Source: Acidimicrobiaceae bacterium
Lineage (GTDB): Bacteria > Actinomycetota > Acidimicrobiia > Acidimicrobiales > Ilumatobacteraceae
DNA length: 64,000 nucleotides
Direction: 5' to 3'
Assembly: GCA_016722025.1 (NCBI GenBank)
Contig: JADKGZ010000001.1
Location: forward strand, 496,001 to 560,000
The notes under the pieces were generated by a model. It did no database searches and had not been told where the DNA came from. It saw only the letters and a list, made by a program, of their open reading frames with translations. Shown here piece by piece: positions 26,698 to 35,613 of this stretch (positions are counted from its first letter, which is position 1; each line of letters begins with the position of its first letter). The translations under genes and the position numbers were made by a program.

Positions 26698-29385
26698 TCG
26701 CCGCCACTGACGGCGTCGATCTCGCTCGCCTGCTGCTCGATCTGCTGATCGTTCTCGCTGCGGCGAAGCTGCTCGCCGAACTGGCCGAACGCGTGCGCGT
26801 GCCGGCCGTGCTGGGCGAGATCCTCGCCGGCATCCTGATCGGACCGTCGGTGCTCGGACTGGTCGACATCACCGACACTCGCGGCGTGTCGCTGACCATG
26901 TTGGCCGAGATCGGTGTGCTGCTCCTGCTGTTGCAGGTGGGCATGGAGATGGACCTGGTGGAGCTGCGCAAGGTCGGAGCCACATCGTTGGTAGTGGCCG
27001 TCATCGGCGTGGTCGCACCGTTCGCCAGTGGCATGGCCGTGGCACTGGCCTTCGGCGAGTCCACCAACACCGCCATCTTCATCGGGGCCGCACTCACCGC
27101 CACCAGCGTGGGCATCACCGCTCGCGTGTTCGGCGACCTCCATGCGCTGGCTACCACCGAAGCCCGTGTGGTGCTCGGTGCAGCAGTCGCCGACGATGTG
27201 CTCGGCCTGGTCATCCTCACCGTGGTGGTGAAGGTGGTGACCGGTGGCTCCGTCGGCGTGGGCATCGTGGCATCGACACTCGGCATCGCCGTGCTGTTCC
27301 TGTTGGTGACGGGCGTGGTCGGGCTGCTGCTGGTACCGAGGGCGCTCGACGTGATCCATGCCAAGGCGAAGTCGCCCGCCACCGTCACGGTCGCTGCGTT
27401 CGCGCTGACCCTCGGCTTCGCCCAGTTGGCCGACTCGGCCAAGCTGGCGTTCATCATCGGGGCCTTCATGGCCGGCATCTCCATCGGGCGCAGCCGCCAG
27501 CACGAGCGCATCGCCCGCGATCTCGGCGCGGTGGGCAACATCTTGATCCCCGTGTTCTTCGCCCAGATCGGCATCAGCGCCGACCTCTCTGCAATGGTGA
27601 AGCCGCAGGTGCTCGGCATCGCCGCAGTGCTCACCGTGGTGGCCGTGGCCGGCAAGATGGCGGCTGCACTCGGCGCGTTCGGCATCCGGGCCGACCGCCT
27701 GCTCATCGGCCTCGGGATGATCCCGCGCGGCGAGGTGGGCCTGATCTTCGCGTCGATCGGTCTCAGCAACGGTGTGTTGGGAGACGACCAATACGGCGCA
27801 TTGCTCATCGTCGTGCTGCTCACCACCATCCTCACGCCACCAATGCTGCGCTGGCGGCTGGGGCAAGCCGGCGCAGCAGCAACCGACGACGCCGACGTGA
27901 CGCCGGAACCGACCGGCGGCTGGCTCTCGGTGGTGCGCGGCGAGATCGTGCTCGACGGCACTCCCCCGGTCTCTGCGACCGTGCCACTGGCGCTGCGCAC
28001 CGCAACGCTCTCGACCAGCGCACGACCTTCGGCGGCGTTGCTGGACTGGTTCGGCGATCATCGCAACGTCTCGCTGGCCTGGCGCATGGACGACACACCG
28101 GCGCTCGTCCGCCTGCTGCGCGACGACAACCCGAAGGCCTGGCGCTTCCTCGACGTCTCCGGAGTGATCGAGCGGGCGCTGCCCGAGGTGGCGGCGTCGA
28201 TGGCTCGCCGACGAGCCGACCTGGGTGATCTCGACCCCATCGGAGCCCTGCGGTTCCCCATGGTGGGCAGGTTGGACGACCTCGCGCCGCAAATGGGTCT
28301 GGCCGACGACCAGTTGGTGCTCGCCGCGTTCGTCAGCGACACGTGCGGCGAGAGCGGCGGCAGTGGTGGACCCGGCGGTAACCCCTGCGCAACGACGCTG
28401 GCCCAGCGGCTCGTAGCGCCGGCAGAAGCGGAGCGCCTGCTCGCCATCGTTGCCGATGCAACGCTGTTGCGAGCCGGAGTGAACGACCCGAACGCCTTCG
28501 GGGAACACGAGTTGCTGCAGCTGGCGACTCACCTCGCCAGCCCGGCACATGCGCGCGACGCCTACGAACTGGCGATTGCGAGCGGGCCGCTTCCCGGCTG
28601 GCAACGAGATGCGCTCGGCGAACGACTGCGGCTGGTCACCGAGGCGCTCGAGCACCCGGAGCTCACCGGGAGCCAGGCGAACAACCTCGCCGCCGCCAGG
28701 CGCATCGCTGCCGAGCACCTGCTCGAAGAGACCGAACCCATCGAGCGCCTGCGGTTCGCGTCGAACAGCTACCTGTTGTCGCACGAGCCGAGCGAGCTCG
28801 CGCGCCAGGCGCGGCTGGTCGAGCCACTGCCGCGTTCGGGCACCGTGCGCGTGGCGGTGTCTCCCGACCCGGAGCCCGACCACTGGCGCATCGATGTCGC
28901 CTGCCGCGACATCACCGGTCTGCTGGCGCGATTGACCAAGGTGCTCACCGACCATCACCTCGCGATCGAGGCCGCAACCATCGCCACCTGGCCCGACGGG
29001 CGGTGCTGGACAGCTTCCTCGTCCGCAGCCGTGAGCGCCCGCGGCAAAGCTGCTCGCCGAGGCGTTCGAGGCACACCTGCATGGCGCACTGCCGGTGGCG
29101 GCGATGCCGGATCTGACGCTCGCGTTCGACAACCACGCCCTGCCCTGGCACACCTCGGTCATCGTCAGCGGACCCGACCAACCGGGCGCGCTGCTCGCCG
29201 TGAGCACCGCGTTCGCTCGTGCCAAGCTGGTGGTGCACACGGCTCGCGTTGCGTCGCGAGGTGCGAGCATCGACGACCGCTTCACGGTCACCGATCGCCT
29301 CGGGCACAAGCTCACCGACGCGTCGATGCACGTCGTGCAGCAGTACCTCGCCGGCGAGAAGACGCCGCGCTGGCCGCGCCGCTGA
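26694..29385 (+). CDS. Cation/proton antiporter (CPA2) fused to degenerate GlnD-like and ACT domains, frameshifted near the end
   Basis: GTG start coupled to the winged-helix gene. Residues 1-390 are a KefB/GerN-type antiporter with about 12 membrane segments. Residues about 430-750 resemble the middle of GlnD: W-x-LDVSGVIERALPE, then positions where GlnD has its HD metal site but here lacking His-Asp (FVSDTC), then ERLRFASNSYLLSHEPSELARQARLV and an ACT domain (ITGLLARLTKVLTDHHLAIE). A second ACT domain follows (VSGPDQPGALLAVSTAFARA). Two single-G deletions, near 29003 and 29056, move the frame twice; restoring a G at each gives one continuous protein of about 895 residues. Amino-acid sensing that gates ion flux is inferred. 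Confidence 0.75.
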
Positions 29386-29410
29386 CCCTTCGCGCCGCCC
29401 GTACGCGAAC

Positions 29411-29448
29411 GCCACACAGCCGAAACACGGTGGCCCCTACGGGGAAAC
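29411..29448 (+). promoter_or_regulatory. GlnR-like operator candidate before amt
   Basis: GAAAC at 29422-29426 and again at 29444-29448, exactly 22 bases apart, with GCCAC at 29411-29415 eleven bases before the first. This is the spacing of the actinobacterial GlnR site (gTnAC-n6-GaAAC twice), though the second gTnAC half is poor. It lies about 80 bases before the amt start. Confidence 0.4.
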
Positions 29449-29528
29449 AGCACCCCTCTACCGTGCCACCGTCCGGTCCAACGCCGTGCCGACACCCCTG
29501 CCCCTTTTCGTAACTCGGAGGAATTCTC

Positions 29529-30983
29529 TTGCGTACTCGTTCCGTACTCAAATATGTGCTGGGAGGCACGATCGGCGCGGCGGTGCCAGCACTAGTGCTT
29601 GCCGGTAGCGCCTTCGCCGACGAAACCGATGACAAGATCAGCGCAGCCGTACAGCCGCTGACGGAGTCCACCAACCTGTTGTGGGTGGTGATCGGCGCGA
29701 TCCTGGTCATCTTCATGCAGGCCGGCTTCGCACTCGTCGAGACCGGCTTCACTCAGAAGAAGAACGCCGCTCACGTGATGAGCAGCAACTTCGCCATCTT
29801 CGGCCTCGGCTTCGTCGGCTTCATGTTCATCGGCTTCCCGTTGGCCTTCGGTGGCTTCAGCTACCCCGGCTACTTCGGCCTCGATGCCCCGATGAACGCA
29901 GAGCCACTGATCGGCTCCGGTAACTGGGCGTTCCTGTGGAGCGGCTGGGACCACCTCGGTGATGCCGCCTCACCGGCGCTGCTGGCGTTCTTCCTGTACA
30001 TGGTGGCCTTCATGGACACCGTGGCCACCATCCCCACCGGCTCGATGGCCGAGCGCTGGAAGTGGAAGAGCTTCGTGGTCTGGGGCCTGTTCTGCGGCGC
30101 CATCTACTACCCCATCTTCGCTGCCTGGACCTGGGGCGGCGGCTGGCTGGGCAAGACGTGGGACACCATGGGCCTCGGTGCCGGCTACGTCGACTTCGCC
30201 GGTTCCGGCGTCGTGCACGCCGTCGGTGGCGTCGCCGCCCTGGCGGGTGCCATCGTGCTCGGGCCGCGTCGCGGCAAGTACGGCCCCGACGGCAAGCCGC
30301 GGGCCATCCCCGGCCACAACCTGCCGATGGCAATGCTCGGCTGCTTCATCCTGCTGTTCGGCTGGTTCGGCTTCAACGCCGCTTCCACGTTCGCCTCCAG
30401 CGACATCCAGTTCGCCACCGTCGCCACCAACACGGCCATCGCTGCCGCCATCGGTGCCACGGCTGCCATGTTCTGGGTCATGAAGCGCACCGGTAAGCCC
30501 GACCCGGGCATGATGGTCAACGGCATGCTCGCCGGCCTCGTGGCCATCACCGCACCCTGTGCCTTCGTCGGCCCGTGGGCGGCGGCCGTCATCGGCCTCA
30601 TCGCCGCCATCGTGGTCATCGAGTTCGCCTGGTGGCTCGACCGCAAGGGCGTCGACGATCCGGTGGGCGCGGTCGCCGTGCACGGCATCGGCGGCACGCT
30701 CGGTGTGCTGTTCGTGGGCGTGTTCGCCAACGGCAAGTACGGCGCCGCGTGGAACCTCTCCGACAGCTCGGGCGTGAAGGGCATCCTGTACGGCGACGCC
30801 GGCCAGCTCGGCGCTCAGGCCCTTGGTGCGGTCGTCATCTGGACCGTGATCTTCGGGATCGCATTCGCGTTCTTCAAGATCCAGAACAAGTTCACCAAGG
30901 ACGGCGGCATCCGCCTCTCCGAGGAGATCGAGATCGAAGGCGCCGACCTGCCCGAGATGGGCGTGATGGCCTACAACGACTGA
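29529..30983 (+). CDS. amtB: Ammonium transporter
   Basis: 484 residues, TTG start fixed by a GGAGG ribosome site six bases upstream. A cleavable signal peptide (to about Ala30, AGSAFA) precedes 11 membrane segments. Conserved features: FALVETGFTQKKNAAHVM, the pore histidines in GVVHAVGG and VAVHGIGG, and FGWFGFNAASTF. Long C-terminal tail for PII docking. It conducts ammonium and is blocked by unmodified GlnK, the next gene. Confidence 0.95.
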   Translation: MRTRSVLKYVLGGTIGAAVPALVLAGSAFADETDDKISAAVQPLTESTNLLWVVIGAILVIFMQAGFALVETGFTQKKNAAHVMSSNFAIFGLGFVGFMFIGFPLAFGGFSYPGYFGLDAPMNAEPLIGSGNWAFLWSGWDHLGDAASPALLAFFLYMVAFMDTVATIPTGSMAERWKWKSFVVWGLFCGAIYYPIFAAWTWGGGWLGKTWDTMGLGAGYVDFAGSGVVHAVGGVAALAGAIVLGPRRGKYGPDGKPRAIPGHNLPMAMLGCFILLFGWFGFNAASTFASSDIQFATVATNTAIAAAIGATAAMFWVMKRTGKPDPGMMVNGMLAGLVAITAPCAFVGPWAAAVIGLIAAIVVIEFAWWLDRKGVDDPVGAVAVHGIGGTLGVLFVGVFANGKYGAAWNLSDSSGVKGILYGDAGQLGAQALGAVVIWTVIFGIAFAFFKIQNKFTKDGGIRLSEEIEIEGADLPEMGVMAYND

Positions 30984-31032
30984 GCCGAACCCGGCTCGAC
31001 AGATCCGGCACGAGAGTGACCGGAAAGGGGCA

Positions 31033-31066
31033 CCCCGGGCCAGGTGAGCAATCGCCTGGCCCGGGG
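31033..31066 (+). terminator. Strong stem-loop between amt and glnK
   Basis: Perfect 12-bp stem CCCCGGGCCAGG (31033-31044) and CCTGGCCCGGGG (31055-31066) with a 10-base loop, followed by ACACTTCTTCC. It probably terminates or attenuates amt transcription, or is an mRNA processing boundary before glnK. Confidence 0.75.
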
Positions 31067-31122
31067 ACACTTCTTCCCAGCGCTCACGCCGACCACCACT
31101 TTTGTTCACAAGGAGTCAGTAC

Positions 31123-31461
31123 ATGAAGCTCATCACCACCATCATCAAGCCGTTCAAGGTCGACGACGTGAAAGACGCGTTGAAGGCCCTCGGAGTACAG
31201 GGCATGACCGTCACCGAGGTCAAAGGGTTCGGTCGCCAAGGCGGCCACACCGAGACCTACCGCGGCGCCGAGTATCAGATCGAGTTCGTCCCCAAGGTGA
31301 AGATCGAACTGATCGTCGACGATGCGATCACCGACCAGGTCGTCGACGCGGTCAAGGCGGCGGCCGCCACCGGCAAGATCGGCGACGGCAAGATCTGGGT
31401 GACGTCGGTCGACCGGCTCATCCGCATCCGCACCGGCGAGGAAGGCCTCGAGGCCATCTAG
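31123..31461 (+). CDS. glnK: PII nitrogen-regulatory protein, GlnK/GlnB family (copy 1)
   Basis: 112 residues, canonical PII length. MKLITTIIKPFKVDDVKDAL start, T-loop GRQGGHTETYRGAEYQIEF with Tyr51 (the uridylylation/adenylylation site), B-loop ATGKIGDGKIWV and C-loop RIRTGEEG. The ATG at 31123 follows an AAGGAG ribosome site. Pairing with amt identifies it functionally as the membrane-gating PII. Confidence 0.96.
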   Translation: MKLITTIIKPFKVDDVKDALKALGVQGMTVTEVKGFGRQGGHTETYRGAEYQIEFVPKVKIELIVDDAITDQVVDAVKAAAATGKIGDGKIWVTSVDRLIRIRTGEEGLEAI

Positions 31462-31479
31462 CCTCTGACGACCTGCCGG

Positions 31480-33834
31480 TCAGCCGGCAAGCGCGGACTT
31501 CAAGTCCGCACGAACCTGTTCGAAGTCGCCCTCGGCAATGCGTCCGTCGGGCGACTTCGACGTTTTCACGTAGAACACGTCGACCACCTCGTGACCCAGG
31601 GTGGCGACCATGGCCGCACGCACGTCGAGCCCCATGCCGGTGAGCGCGTGCGACAGCCGGTACAGCACGGCCGGCGCGTCGGGCGCCCGCACCTCGATCA
31701 CCGTTGTCGACTCGGACGCCTCGTTGCTGACCAGAACCTCGAACCGCGGCGAGGCCGCAGCCTGTGGCCGGCGGCGCGACGCCGACCGCAGTCGTTGCTC
31801 CAATCGGCTGGCGATGTCGACGTCGCCACTCACCGCTCCGCGGAGGTCGTTCTCGATGCGCTGCCAGTTGGGCGTGACCCCTGCGCTCTTGGAGATGCGG
31901 AACTCATCGACGGCCACCTCGTCAGCACTGGTCGCCGCCGCTGCGTTGACCACGTCGAGCCCGTGCAACGCGAGCACGCCGGCGATCGTGGCGAACAGGC
32001 CCGTCCGATCGCGACTGGCGGTGCGCAACACCTCCACATCACCCAGATCCTCGTGCTCGGTGTGCACGGCCCCCGGCACATCGCTCACCAGCGCCGCAAG
32101 TCGTTCGAGGTGACGCGCGACCGGGGCCGTGCGCGACATCGACTCCTGCCCGCGCAACACACCTGCAGCAGCGGTGACGAGCTCGTCGAGCAGTGACTGC
32201 TTCCACGCCGACCACGCGGCAGGGCCAGTTGCCTTGCTATCGGCCTCGGTGAGCGCCCGTAACAGCTGCAGAGTACCGAGATCGCCGACCGCCTCGGCGA
32301 CCACTTGCGCCGTCCGGGGATCGCTGAGATCGCGACGGGTGGCCGTCTCGGGCAGCAGCAGGTGCAGTGCCACCATCGATCGAACGACCTCGCGGTCGTC
32401 GTCCGGCAACCCCATTCGCGCCGCGACATCGTCGATCAGTCGCACTCCGGCATCGGTGTGATCACCCGGGTGCCCCTTGCCGAGGTCGTGCATCAGCGCA
32501 CCCAGCAGCAGCAGGTCGGGGCGACCGACGTCGCGCACGAAGGCGCTGGCGTTGGCCACTGTCTCGAGCAAGTGGTGGTCGACGGTGAACGTGTGGAACG
32601 CGTTGCGTTGCGGCAGGCTGCGAACCGCCCGCCACTCGGGCAGGTACCGACTGAACAGGTCGTAGCGCTCCAACGCCTCGACGGTGGGCACCACCGCACG
32701 GCCGGCGCCCAGCAGGCTGACGAAGGCGCGCAGGGTGTTCTCGGTCCACGCCTCGCCTGGGGCCACACCGCGACTGGCCAGCATGCGCAGCGAGCGCCCG
32801 TCGAGGGGAAGCCCGGCGTGTGCGGCTGCTGCTGCGAAGCGAAACACGAAGGAGGGCGAGTCGAGGTCGGCACCATCGGCAACGCCGGCCTCCTCGTCGA
32901 TCACCACGATGCCCGGTGCGAGCGTGGCACTGACACGAGTGCCACTCGTCGCTCTCCCACCCGTGCGAATGAGCCGTTCGATGCGTCGCCAGAAGCGATC
33001 GGCCGCCCACTCGATGGCGTGTGCAGAACCGGCCACCTGCAGCATCAGCGCGTCGGCATCGGCATACCCCATGGCGGCAGCGACGCGATCTTGGTCCTGC
33101 AGGAGCAGCATGTTGGTGGCGCGCCCGGTGGTGCGATGCAGCTCGCAACGCACGGCGAGCAAGAGATCGGCCGGGCCGGCGAGGTCTTCGATCGGCGCCT
33201 CCAGCGCCGCCGCGACATCGGAGCGATCCACACGCAGCGCCCAGCGGATCATGTCGTGGTCGCGCAACCCCCCGCGCCCGTCCTTCAGATCCGGCTCGAG
33301 CAGCGATGCCACGTCACCGAAGCGCTTCCATCGCTGATGACCGTTCTCCAGCAAGCGCTGCAACCAGACGAACGGCCGGCGACGCCATTGCTCCAAGGCC
33401 GCTCGCTGCACCTCCGCGGCCACGTGCGGGTCACCGGCGAGTGGTCGCACGGTCAGCACCGACGTGGCGGTATCGAGGTCGTCGCCGGCGAGCTGCAGCA
33501 GCGATTTCACCGAGTGCACTGCAGGGCTCAGCTTCAAGCCGGCGTCCCACAGCGGGTACCACAGCGCTTCCGCCATCTCCTTGACGAGGGACTCCTTCGC
33601 TTTCGGCGGATGCAGCAGCACCACGTCGATGTCGCTGCCGGGAGCGAGCACGCCGCGCGCGTAGCCGCCGGTGGCAATGACCGCCCACTCCGCTGGAAGC
33701 TCGCCGGCCAGGCTCTCGAACCACGAGTCGGTGTGTTGCGAAAGACGACGCGCAAGACCTCGCCCGGCCAGCGCTTCGTCAGCGACGAGAGCGGAGCGAA
33801 CTCGTTTGATGGTGGCGGCGTCGACCGGCTTCAT
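31480..33834 (-). CDS. glnD: PII uridylyl/adenylyl-transferase
   Basis: 784 residues. It modifies and demodifies PII in response to glutamine. The nucleotidyltransferase motif GGYARGVLAPGSDIDVV begins at residue 56. DLKDGRGGLRDHD is near 185. The HD hydrolase domain has HTFTVDHHLLE near 415 and LMHDLGKGHPGDH near 446. Two ACT domains (DRTGLFATIAGVLALHGLDV and APAVLYRLSHALTGMGLDV) lie in the last 170 residues. It ends 18 bases from the convergent glnK and lies 9 bases after glnB. In actinobacteria the homologue often adenylylates rather than uridylylates. Confidence 0.96.
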   Translation of the reverse strand: MKPVDAATIKRVRSALVADEALAGRGLARRLSQHTDSWFESLAGELPAEWAVIATGGYARGVLAPGSDIDVVLLHPPKAKESLVKEMAEALWYPLWDAGLKLSPAVHSVKSLLQLAGDDLDTATSVLTVRPLAGDPHVAAEVQRAALEQWRRRPFVWLQRLLENGHQRWKRFGDVASLLEPDLKDGRGGLRDHDMIRWALRVDRSDVAAALEAPIEDLAGPADLLLAVRCELHRTTGRATNMLLLQDQDRVAAAMGYADADALMLQVAGSAHAIEWAADRFWRRIERLIRTGGRATSGTRVSATLAPGIVVIDEEAGVADGADLDSPSFVFRFAAAAAHAGLPLDGRSLRMLASRGVAPGEAWTENTLRAFVSLLGAGRAVVPTVEALERYDLFSRYLPEWRAVRSLPQRNAFHTFTVDHHLLETVANASAFVRDVGRPDLLLLGALMHDLGKGHPGDHTDAGVRLIDDVAARMGLPDDDREVVRSMVALHLLLPETATRRDLSDPRTAQVVAEAVGDLGTLQLLRALTEADSKATGPAAWSAWKQSLLDELVTAAAGVLRGQESMSRTAPVARHLERLAALVSDVPGAVHTEHEDLGDVEVLRTASRDRTGLFATIAGVLALHGLDVVNAAAATSADEVAVDEFRISKSAGVTPNWQRIENDLRGAVSGDVDIASRLEQRLRSASRRRPQAAASPRFEVLVSNEASESTTVIEVRAPDAPAVLYRLSHALTGMGLDVRAAMVATLGHEVVDVFYVKTSKSPDGRIAEGDFEQVRADLKSALAG

Positions 33835-33843
33835 CGGCGATGC

Positions 33844-34182
33844 CTACACGGCATCGGTTCCCGATTCGCCGGTGCGGATGCGCACGATGGAGTCGACGTG
33901 GGTGACCCAGATCTTGCCATCACCGATCTTGCCACTCCGGGCGGCGTCGGACAGCACCTCGACGACACGTTGCACGTCGTCGTCGTCGACCACTGCCTCT
34001 ACGCGGACCTTGGGCACGAAGTCGATCTGGTACTCGGTGCCGCGGTAGGTCTCTGTGTGCCCACCTTGACGACCGAAGCCGCGCGCCTCGCTGACCGTCA
34101 TCCCTTCGATGCCGGCGCCGCGCAACGCATCTTTCACGTCGTCGAGCTTGAACGGCTTGATGATTGCAGTGATGAGTTTCAT
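33844..34182 (-). CDS. glnB: PII nitrogen-regulatory protein, GlnK/GlnB family (copy 2)
   Basis: 112 residues. Same layout as the first PII: T-loop GRQGGHTETYRGTEYQIDF with Tyr51, B-loop RSGKIGDGKIWV, C-loop RIRTGESG. It differs from copy 1 mainly around residues 60-85 (VRVEAVVDDDDVQRVVEVL). It sits between the second amt (40 bases upstream) and glnD (9 bases downstream), the amt-glnB-glnD order common in actinobacteria. Confidence 0.96.
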   Translation of the reverse strand: MKLITAIIKPFKLDDVKDALRGAGIEGMTVSEARGFGRQGGHTETYRGTEYQIDFVPKVRVEAVVDDDDVQRVVEVLSDAARSGKIGDGKIWVTHVDSIVRIRTGESGTDAV

Positions 34183-34222
34183 CGTGTCTCCTGCGGCGCT
34201 GGCCGTGGGTCGCGCACCCGGT

Positions 34223-35437
34223 TCACCCGAGCCCGCCGTTGTGATACGCCGTTTCTCCGTGCAGCGCCAGGTCGAGGCCCGTCGCTTCCGCCTCTTGGTC
34301 GACCCGCACTCCGATGGTCTTCTTCAACACCAGCATGATGGCCAGTGTGACACCGAACGACCAGGCAATGGCAGCACCGTTGGCCAACGCCTGCTCGAGC
34401 AGCAGCTCGATGTCGCCGCCGTAGAAGATGCCCTTCATGAACGCGCCCCCGAAGAACTCGGGGTTGGCGAAGAACCCGATGAGCAACGAACCCACGAGGC
34501 CGCCCACGAAGTGCACCCCGACCACGTCGAGGGCATCGTCGTACCCGAGCTTGGTCTTCAGGCGTACCGCATAGCAGCAGACGACCCCCGCGATGAGACC
34601 GATCCAGATGGGCGACGCACCTGACACGAAGCCGGCGGCCGGCGTGATGGCCACCAGGCCGGCGACGATGCCCGAGGCGGCGCCCAGGTTGGTGGGATGC
34701 CCGTCGCGCAGCCACTCGACCACGATCCATGCCAGGCCGGCAGCAGCGGCGGCGAGAAACGTGTTCATGAACGCTTGCACGGCCTGACCATTGGCGGCGA
34801 GCGCCGATCCGGCGTTGAAGCCGAACCAGCCGAACCACAGGATCCCGGTGCCGATCATGACCAGCGGCATGCTGTGCGGCGGATGACCCTCGTGCGGCCA
34901 GCCCCGCCGCTTGCCCAACACCAGCACGGCGGCGAGGGCAGCAATGCCGGCGTTGACGTGAATGGCGGTGCCGCCGGCGAAGTCGAGCGAGCCGCGCTGG
35001 CCGAGCCAGCCTCCGAACACCCACTTGAACACCGGCACGTAGACCAACAGCGACCACACCGGCACGAAGATGGCCCACGCCGAGAACTTCATCCGGTCGG
35101 CCACGGCACCACTGATGAGCGCCGGCGTGATGGCAGCGAACATCCCGAGGAAGGCAATGGTCGCGAGCTTCCCTCCGTTGTCGTCGATGCCGATGCCGGT
35201 GAGCATCGCAAAGTCGAGCGAGCCGAGGAAGTCGTTCTCGAACGGCTCCGACGACAGCGTGTAGCCCACCAGCACCCACAGCACAGGGATCACCAACACG
35301 CAGTAGAAGTTCATCATCAGCATGTTGAGCACGTTGCGAGTGCGGTCCATGCCGCCGTAGAAGAACGCAAGACCGGGAATCATGAACAGGACGAGTGCTG
35401 CTGATACCAGCACCCACGCGACGTTGCCGCTTTCCAT
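34223..35437 (-). CDS. amtB: Ammonium transporter (second copy)
   Basis: 404 residues from the ATG at 35437. Eleven membrane segments; no separate signal peptide, unlike copy 1. Key features: FFYGGMDRTRNVLNMLMMNF, pore His in GGTAIHVNAG and GVHFVGG, and GILWFGWFGFNAGSAL. Short C-terminal tail of about 30 residues. Heads the amt-glnB-glnD operon. The two amt genes are clearly distinct paralogues rather than a recent duplication. Confidence 0.95.
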   Translation of the reverse strand: MESGNVAWVLVSAALVLFMIPGLAFFYGGMDRTRNVLNMLMMNFYCVLVIPVLWVLVGYTLSSEPFENDFLGSLDFAMLTGIGIDDNGGKLATIAFLGMFAAITPALISGAVADRMKFSAWAIFVPVWSLLVYVPVFKWVFGGWLGQRGSLDFAGGTAIHVNAGIAALAAVLVLGKRRGWPHEGHPPHSMPLVMIGTGILWFGWFGFNAGSALAANGQAVQAFMNTFLAAAAAGLAWIVVEWLRDGHPTNLGAASGIVAGLVAITPAAGFVSGASPIWIGLIAGVVCCYAVRLKTKLGYDDALDVVGVHFVGGLVGSLLIGFFANPEFFGGAFMKGIFYGGDIELLLEQALANGAAIAWSFGVTLAIMLVLKKTIGVRVDQEAEATGLDLALHGETAYHNGGLG

Positions 35438-35483
35438 CGGGCGTGTTCTCCTTGTGTGCGCCGGCCGAGTGCCGCGCTCCCGC

Positions 35484-35515
35484 ACACTGTCGAAACAGTG
35501 TTTCCGGACTGTTTC
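35484..35515 (-). promoter_or_regulatory. Palindrome and GlnR-like half-sites before second amt
   Basis: ACACTGT (35484-35490) and ACAGTGT (35495-35501) form a 7-bp inverted repeat around CGAA. On the minus strand GAAAC occurs at 35515-35511 and 35504-35500, exactly 11 bases apart, the half-site spacing of GlnR operators. Distance to the amt start is about 65-80 bases, the same as for the candidate box before the first amt. Confidence 0.45.
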
Positions 35516-35613
35516 GGCCGCGGGGCGAGCGTGTGAACTGCATTTCGCACCGGCGAACGCGGTCCTTCGCTCGAACGAGCGGCGGCACGAGCAGGAGTCG
35601 TAGAGTCGCGGCC

